A stretch of DNA of 64,000 bases from the NCBI GenBank assembly GCA_021776925.1, contig JAJFFB010000071.1, forward strand, positions 1-64,000, read 5' to 3'. The notes below the pieces were generated by a model that saw only the letters and a program-made list of their open reading frames with translations, ran no database searches and had not been told where the DNA came from. Made by a program: the position numbers and the translations under genes. Source of the DNA: Planctomycetota bacterium (GTDB taxonomy: Bacteria > Planctomycetota > UBA1135). This document shows positions 59,582 to 64,000 of the stretch, piece by piece; positions within the stretch are counted from its first letter, which is position 1; each line of letters starts with the position of its first letter.

Positions 59582-60895
59582 ATGGAATCTGCCTCGACTG
59601 CTGCGGCGACCAGCGCCGAACTCTACCGCCGGGCTTGTGCGGTCATGCCCGGAGGCGTGTCCTCACCGGTGCGCGCCTTCGGCTCGGTCGGCGGCACCCC
59701 GGTCTACTTCCAATCTGCGTGTGGCTCGCGGGTACGCAGTGAAGACGGCCGCGAGTACTTCGATTTCATCGGCTCGTGGGGGCCGCTGATTCTCGGTCAC
59801 GCGCACCCCGAGGTGGTCCAGGCGGTGCAACTGGCCGCCGCGCGCGGCACCAGTTTCGGTGCGCCGTGCCGTGACGAATTGCTGCTCGCCGAGAAGATCG
59901 TCGAGCTGTCGCCGGTCGCCGACAAGGTGCGCTTCGTCAACTCCGGCACCGAGGCGACGATGTCGGCGCTGCGCCTGGCGCGCGCCGCCACCGGCCGCGA
60001 CCTGATGGTCAAGTTCGACGGCTGTTACCACGGTCACGGCGATCCTTTCCTGGTCAAGGCCGGTTCCGGCCTGGCGACCACCGGCGAGTCGTCTTCGGCC
60101 GGCGTGCCGCAGGCAGTCAGCGGCCAGACCGGGGTGCTGCCCCTGGACGACGAGGCCGCGCTCGAGGCCTGGTTCGAGCAACACGGCGCCGACACCGCGG
60201 CGGTGTTCGTCGAAGGGGTGCCGGCCAACTGCGGGCTGCTGGTGCAGCGTCCGGAGTGGATGGCGGCCCTGCGGCGGATCACGCGCGAGCACGGCACTCT
60301 CCTGGTGGTCGACGAGGTCATCACCGGCTTCCGCCTCGCTCCTGGTGGCGTCTGCGAACTCGAGGACTACGCCGCTGACCTGGTCACCTACGGCAAGGTC
60401 ATTGGGGGGGGGCTTGCCGTCGGTGCCTACGGCGGCAGCCACGCCTTGATGGACCGCATCAGCCCGCAGGGGGGGGTCTATCAGGCCGGTACCTTGAGCG
60501 GCAACCCGCTCGGCATGGCCGCCGGTCTGGCCGCCCTGCGCGTGCTCGAAGACGAGGACGGCTGGGCGCGGCTGGAACAAATCGGCCAGGCGTGGCAGCA
60601 ACGGCTTGAGCCCCTGCTCCAGCGCGAAGCCGCCGCAGCGGCACCGCTGGCCCTGCAAAGGCAGGGTTCGATCTTCTGGCTGTGCTTTGGCACCAGCGAA
60701 GCGCCGCGGCGCTTCGACGCCATTCCTGCCGCGGGCGCCGACCGTTACCAGCGCTTCTTCCACGCCTTGCTCGACGACGGCGTGCTCATCGCCCCCTCGG
60801 CCTACGAGGTGGGCTTCCTCAACCTGACCATGAGCGAGGACGACCTCGATCAGGCCGCCGCCGCCTTTGCGCGCGCCTTGGAGCTGAGCCGATGA
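59582..60895 (+). CDS. hemL: Glutamate-1-semialdehyde 2,1-aminomutase
   Basis: A 437-residue PLP enzyme that makes 5-aminolevulinate from the HemA product. Landmarks: MPGGVSSPVRAFGSVGGTP, DFIGSWGPLILGHAHP, RFVNSGTEATMSALRLAR, KFDGCYHGHGDPFLVKAGSG and LLVVDEVITGFR. The PLP lysine is Lys272 in VTYGKVIGGGLAVGAYGG. Two G runs (60404-60412 and 60469-60476) encode the following Gly stretches. The ATG at 59582 gives a normal start; an in-frame start 36 bases earlier would overlap hemB. Its stop overlaps the hemE ATG. Confidence 0.97.
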   Translation: MESASTAAATSAELYRRACAVMPGGVSSPVRAFGSVGGTPVYFQSACGSRVRSEDGREYFDFIGSWGPLILGHAHPEVVQAVQLAAARGTSFGAPCRDELLLAEKIVELSPVADKVRFVNSGTEATMSALRLARAATGRDLMVKFDGCYHGHGDPFLVKAGSGLATTGESSSAGVPQAVSGQTGVLPLDDEAALEAWFEQHGADTAAVFVEGVPANCGLLVQRPEWMAALRRITREHGTLLVVDEVITGFRLAPGGVCELEDYAADLVTYGKVIGGGLAVGAYGGSHALMDRISPQGGVYQAGTLSGNPLGMAAGLAALRVLEDEDGWARLEQIGQAWQQRLEPLLQREAAAAAPLALQRQGSIFWLCFGTSEAPRRFDAIPAAGADRYQRFFHALLDDGVLIAPSAYEVGFLNLTMSEDDLDQAAAAFARALELSR

Positions 60896-61917
60896 ACGAC
60901 AAACTGCTGCTGCGAGCCCTGCGCGGGGAAGCGGTCGAGCGCACGCCAATCTGGTTGATGCGCCAGGCCGGCCGCGTCCTGCCTGAGTACCGCGAATTGA
61001 AGGCCGAACACGGCTTCGTCAAGATGGCCTCGACGCCGGAACTGGCGGCGCGCGTGACCTTGCAGCCGATCGAACGCTTCGGCTGGGACGGTGCGATCCT
61101 GTTCGCCGACATCCTCACCCCGCTGATGCCGCTGGACTTCGGCATCGATTTCAACCCCGGTCCGGTGTTTGAGAAGCCTCTGCAGGGCGCCGAAGACCTC
61201 GACCGTGTGTGTCTGCCTGCGGCCGGTTCGCTGGACCACGTCGCCGAGGCGGTGCGCCTGGTGCGCGCCGAACTGCCCGCGGAAACCACGATGCTCGGCT
61301 TCGCCGGTGCGCCGCTGACGATGGCGGCCTACCTGCTCGATGGCGGTGGTTCGCGCGAACATGCACGCCTGCGCGCCGCGTTGCACGGACAGCCCGAGTT
61401 CTTTGCCGATCTGATGGACCGGCTCGCCGACCTCACCATCGACTACCTGCGCATGCAGATCGACGCCGGCGTCGAAGCCTTCCAGCTTTTTGACACCTGG
61501 GCCGGGCTGCTGGAAGAAGGCGCCTACCGCCGCGCGGCGCTGCCCTCGGTGCAGAAGATCTTCCGCGCCCTCGAGGGCAGCGTGCCGCGACTTTACCTGA
61601 TCAAAGATGGCTCGCACCTGCTTGCGGCGATGAGCGAAGCTGGCGCCGACGCGCTCAGCCTCGACTGGCGCACCCCGCTGGACCAGGCACGGGCGCGGCT
61701 CGGCGACGGCGTGCCGCTGCAGGGCAACCTCGATCCGGGCGCGCTGCTCGGCACCGCCGACAGCGTGCGCAGCGCGGTGCAGGACGTCCTCGACCGCAAC
61801 GCCGGCCGCCCCGGCCACGTCTTCAACCTCGGTCACGGACTGCTGCCGCAGACCCCGATCGAGAACCTGAGTGTCCTCAAGGAAACGGTGTACGCGCATG
61901 AGCCGGCCTGTACTTGA
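60892..61917 (+). CDS. hemE: Uroporphyrinogen decarboxylase
   Basis: A 341-residue HemE, which converts uroporphyrinogen III to coproporphyrinogen III. Landmarks: TPIWLMRQAGRVLPEYRELK with the active-site arginines, AILFADILTPLMPL, LGFAGAPLTMAAYLLDGGGS, FQLFDTWAGLL, LQGNLDPGALL and FNLGHGLLPQTPIENL. The ATG at 60892 overlaps the hemL stop, and the hemN start lies 20 bases inside its 3' end. Confidence 0.97.
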   Translation: MNDKLLLRALRGEAVERTPIWLMRQAGRVLPEYRELKAEHGFVKMASTPELAARVTLQPIERFGWDGAILFADILTPLMPLDFGIDFNPGPVFEKPLQGAEDLDRVCLPAAGSLDHVAEAVRLVRAELPAETTMLGFAGAPLTMAAYLLDGGGSREHARLRAALHGQPEFFADLMDRLADLTIDYLRMQIDAGVEAFQLFDTWAGLLEEGAYRRAALPSVQKIFRALEGSVPRLYLIKDGSHLLAAMSEAGADALSLDWRTPLDQARARLGDGVPLQGNLDPGALLGTADSVRSAVQDVLDRNAGRPGHVFNLGHGLLPQTPIENLSVLKETVYAHEPACT

Positions 61918-63283
61918 CGTCCCTTCCGATTTGTTGGCCAAATACGACCGCGTCGGCCCGCGTTACACCTCGTACCCCACCGCGCCGGTGTGGCGCGACG
62001 ACTTCGGCGAGCAGGGGCTGGTCCAGGCGCTGGATGCCGCCAATGCCAAGCCCGATGCTCCGCTCGGTGTCTACGTGCACCTGCCCTTCTGCCAGAAGCG
62101 CTGTCTGTTCTGCGCCTGCAACGTGATCCTGGGCAAGCGCGAAGACATCGTGCTGGACTACCTGGACCGCCTCGAGCAAGAAATCGACCGCTTCGCCGCG
62201 CGGCTGCCGCAGCGGCGCAAACTGTCGGCCATGCACTGGGGGGGGGGAACGCCGACGCACCTCAGCCCGGAGCAGATCGAACGCGTCGCCGGGCGTATCT
62301 TCAAGCACTTCGAGCTTCTGCCCGACGCCGAGGTCTCGATCGAGGTGCATCCGCCGGTGACCACCGAGGAGCAGTTGCGCACTCTTTACGGCCTCGGCTT
62401 CCGCCGCCTGTCGCTGGGCGTGCAGGACCTCGACTGGGACGTGCAGCAGTTGATCGCGCGCGACCAGACCGTCGAGCAGACCGAGCACATTCTGCTGCTG
62501 GCGCGGGAGCTCGGTTTCGAAAGCGTCAACTTCGATCTGATCTACGGCCTGCCCGGCCAGACCGCAGAGACCTGGGACTTCACCCTCGATCAGATCCTGC
62601 GCATGCACCCCGACCGCCTGGCGGTCTACAGCTACGCGCACGTGCCGTGGCTGCACCCGCACCAGGACCGCATGCCCGCCGACCGCCTGCCGGCGCCCGA
62701 TCTGAAGCTGCACATGATCCGGCGTTCGAAGGAACGTCTGGCCGGCGATGGGGGCTACGTCGAGATCGGTTTCGACCATTTCGCCGCGCCCACCGATTCG
62801 ATGGCCAAGGCGGTGGGCAAACATCGTCTGTACCGCAACTTCATGGGTTACACGGTCAAGCCCGGTGACGATTACGTCGGCTTCGGCGTTTCGGCGATCT
62901 CCGAGGTCAGCGGCTGTTTCGTGCAGAACCACGCCAAGCTCAATCGTTGGAACGAGGGCATCGATGGCGGCGGCTTCGCGGTCCACAAGGGCTTGCGTCT
63001 GAGCCAGGACGACCTGCTGCGCAAGCTGATCATCGAGCGCCTGATGTGCAACCTGTGGCTGGACCTCGACGAGGTCGAGCAACATTCGGAGCACCCCTTC
63101 CTGGAAGAGTTCGCCGCCGCCTGGGAGGCGCTGGCAGAAATGGAAGCCGACGGTTTGGTGGTGCGCGGAGCACGCCATCTGCAGATTACCGAACTGGGGC
63201 GCACCTTCCTGCGCAACGTGTGCATGCTGTTCGACGGCTACCTGCCGGAACAGGAAGGCCAGCGTTTCTCGCGTACCATCTGA
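61898..63283 (+). CDS. hemN: Oxygen-independent coproporphyrinogen III oxidase
   Basis: A 461-residue radical SAM enzyme. The [4Fe-4S] cysteines Cys65, Cys69 and Cys72 lie in PFCQKRCLFCACN, with the HemN-specific fourth Cys74. Landmarks: YTSYPTAPVW at the N-terminus, MHWGGGTPTHLSPEQI, RRLSLGVQDLDWDVQQLI, FDLIYGLPGQT, IGFDHFA and YRNFMGYTV. These place it in true HemN rather than HemW or ChuW. A run of ten G (62238-62247) encodes the SAM-binding Gly motif. The ATG at 61898 overlaps hemE by 20 bases; the stop shares one base with the hemH start. Confidence 0.97.
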   Translation: MSRPVLDVPSDLLAKYDRVGPRYTSYPTAPVWRDDFGEQGLVQALDAANAKPDAPLGVYVHLPFCQKRCLFCACNVILGKREDIVLDYLDRLEQEIDRFAARLPQRRKLSAMHWGGGTPTHLSPEQIERVAGRIFKHFELLPDAEVSIEVHPPVTTEEQLRTLYGLGFRRLSLGVQDLDWDVQQLIARDQTVEQTEHILLLARELGFESVNFDLIYGLPGQTAETWDFTLDQILRMHPDRLAVYSYAHVPWLHPHQDRMPADRLPAPDLKLHMIRRSKERLAGDGGYVEIGFDHFAAPTDSMAKAVGKHRLYRNFMGYTVKPGDDYVGFGVSAISEVSGCFVQNHAKLNRWNEGIDGGGFAVHKGLRLSQDDLLRKLIIERLMCNLWLDLDEVEQHSEHPFLEEFAAAWEALAEMEADGLVVRGARHLQITELGRTFLRNVCMLFDGYLPEQEGQRFSRTI

Positions 63284-64000
63284 TGTCCGCGCGGATCGCC
63301 GTCCTGCTGCTGCAGATGGGGGGGCCGCGCAGCCTCGGCGAGGTCGAGGAATACATTCGTGTGCTGTTCTCCGACGCGGATCTGGTGCGTTTGCCGGCAC
63401 CGGTTTCGTGGTTCCGCGCGCCGCTTGCGCGGCTGGTCGCCAAGCGCCGCGCTCCCGCTGTGCGCCGGCAGTACCAGCACATCGGTGGCGCATCCCCCAA
63501 CAATCGCATCACCGAGGAGCAGGCGGATGCGCTGCAGCGCGCCTTGCACGCGCGCGGTTTCGACCAGGTGCTGTGTTTCGCCGCCATGACCTACACTCCG
63601 CCCAGTGCTGGCGATGCTTTGCGCAGCGCGCGCGCTGCCGGCTGCACGCAATTCCTGGCGGTCTCGCTGTTCCCACACTATTGCAGCGCCAGCACCGGCG
63701 CCTCGATCAGCGATCTGCACCGCGGCTGCGAGGCCAACGAGCTGGCCTTCGAGGACTTGTGGCTGCTCGACCGCTGGAGCGACGACTGCGCCTATCTGGA
63801 TGCCATGGCGCAGCGCTGTAGGACCACGCTGGCGGAAGCCGCGACCGCACACCCGGATCCGCCCCACCTGGTGATCAGCGCGCATGGCATCCCCGAGAGC
63901 TACGTGCAGCGCGGCGATCCCTACCTCGACGAGATCCGCGCCTGCGTCGAAAACCTGATCAAGAGACTGCGTCCGGCGCCGGCCTACAGCCTGTGTTTTC
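63283..64000 (+). CDS. hemH: Ferrochelatase, partial (runs off the window end)
   Basis: 239 codons are visible and the frame is open at the window edge, so the C-terminus is missing. Landmarks: IAVLLLQMGGPRSLGEVEEYI at the start, FSDADLVRLP, QYQHIGGASPNNRITEEQA, FAAMTYTPPSAGDAL, FLAVSLFPHYCSASTGAS with the family's conserved histidine, and LVISAHGIPESYVQRGDPYLDEI. It inserts iron into protoporphyrin IX, the last step of the protoporphyrin branch, though coproporphyrin ferrochelatases share most motifs. The TGATG overlap with hemN links it to the operon. A protoporphyrinogen oxidase gene would be expected downstream. Confidence 0.95.
   Translation, partial: MSARIAVLLLQMGGPRSLGEVEEYIRVLFSDADLVRLPAPVSWFRAPLARLVAKRRAPAVRRQYQHIGGASPNNRITEEQADALQRALHARGFDQVLCFAAMTYTPPSAGDALRSARAAGCTQFLAVSLFPHYCSASTGASISDLHRGCEANELAFEDLWLLDRWSDDCAYLDAMAQRCRTTLAEAATAHPDPPHLVISAHGIPESYVQRGDPYLDEIRACVENLIKRLRPAPAYSLCF

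Noticed and set aside
1-64000. tRNA, rRNA, tmRNA, insertion sequences or prophage genes
   Set aside because: I looked for cloverleaf ends, transposase motifs and integrase signatures and saw none. A covariance-model search would be decisive for small RNAs.

Overview
The window is high-GC DNA from a Gram-negative bacterium. The envelope genes show this: apolipoprotein N-acyltransferase, two RND permeases, an O-antigen-ligase-like protein, several lipoproteins and secretion-type pseudopilins. A Ser/Thr kinase together with an FHA protein, oversized secreted beta-sandwich proteins and unusual pseudopilins suggest Planctomycetota or a relative. This is an inference: there is no rRNA or other decisive marker. 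Many starts are GTG or TTG and many genes join by 4-base stop/start overlaps. Clear Shine-Dalgarno sequences are rare.

Layout. 1-9500: SurA-like chaperone and hybrid histidine kinase (minus strand), Ser/Thr kinase, duplicated secreted protein, small YkgJ-like protein, TPR/peptidase-MA protein and RadC. Between the two kinases lies an intergenic element with five 22-bp direct repeats; each carries a TTGTCCAC core resembling a DnaA box. A 71-bp version recurs 30 kb away. 9525-24358: a tightly coupled operon with FHA protein, PilM-PilN fusion, PilO-like protein, RDPF/TPR/beta-sandwich protein and five pseudopilins (G-, H-, K-, J- and I-like; the K-like one is 1622 aa). No ATPase, platform protein, secretin or prepilin peptidase lies in the window. 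Laminin-G-like beta-sandwich regions seem to recur in four of its proteins. This is the best candidate for an undescribed system. 24370-29429: a secreted zinc-ribbon protein, a parvulin-like lipoprotein, ScpB and a PpiD-like protein.

29447-41668 (minus strand): an RND efflux operon (adaptor and two permeases), then ribH-nusB-ftsY and an O-antigen-ligase-like gene. 41747-44649: moeA and lnt. 44768-45886: a coiled-coil MreC-like protein and a 79-aa membrane protein, closed by a strong terminator. 46057-54382: the cell-shape operon mreB-mreC-mreD-mrdA-rodA, with a metzincin lipoprotein between mrdA and rodA. 54428-55501: threonine dehydrogenase. 55603-64000: a heme operon hemA-C-D-B-L-E-N-H, running from glutamyl-tRNA to ferrochelatase (cut by the window end). 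A protoporphyrinogen oxidase is not present.

How they fit: much of the window builds or remodels the envelope (peptidoglycan elongation, lipoprotein maturation, periplasmic folding factors, efflux and a pseudopilus-like assembly). The Ser/Thr kinase and FHA protein suggest phosphorylation control of that assembly, but nothing in the sequence proves the link.
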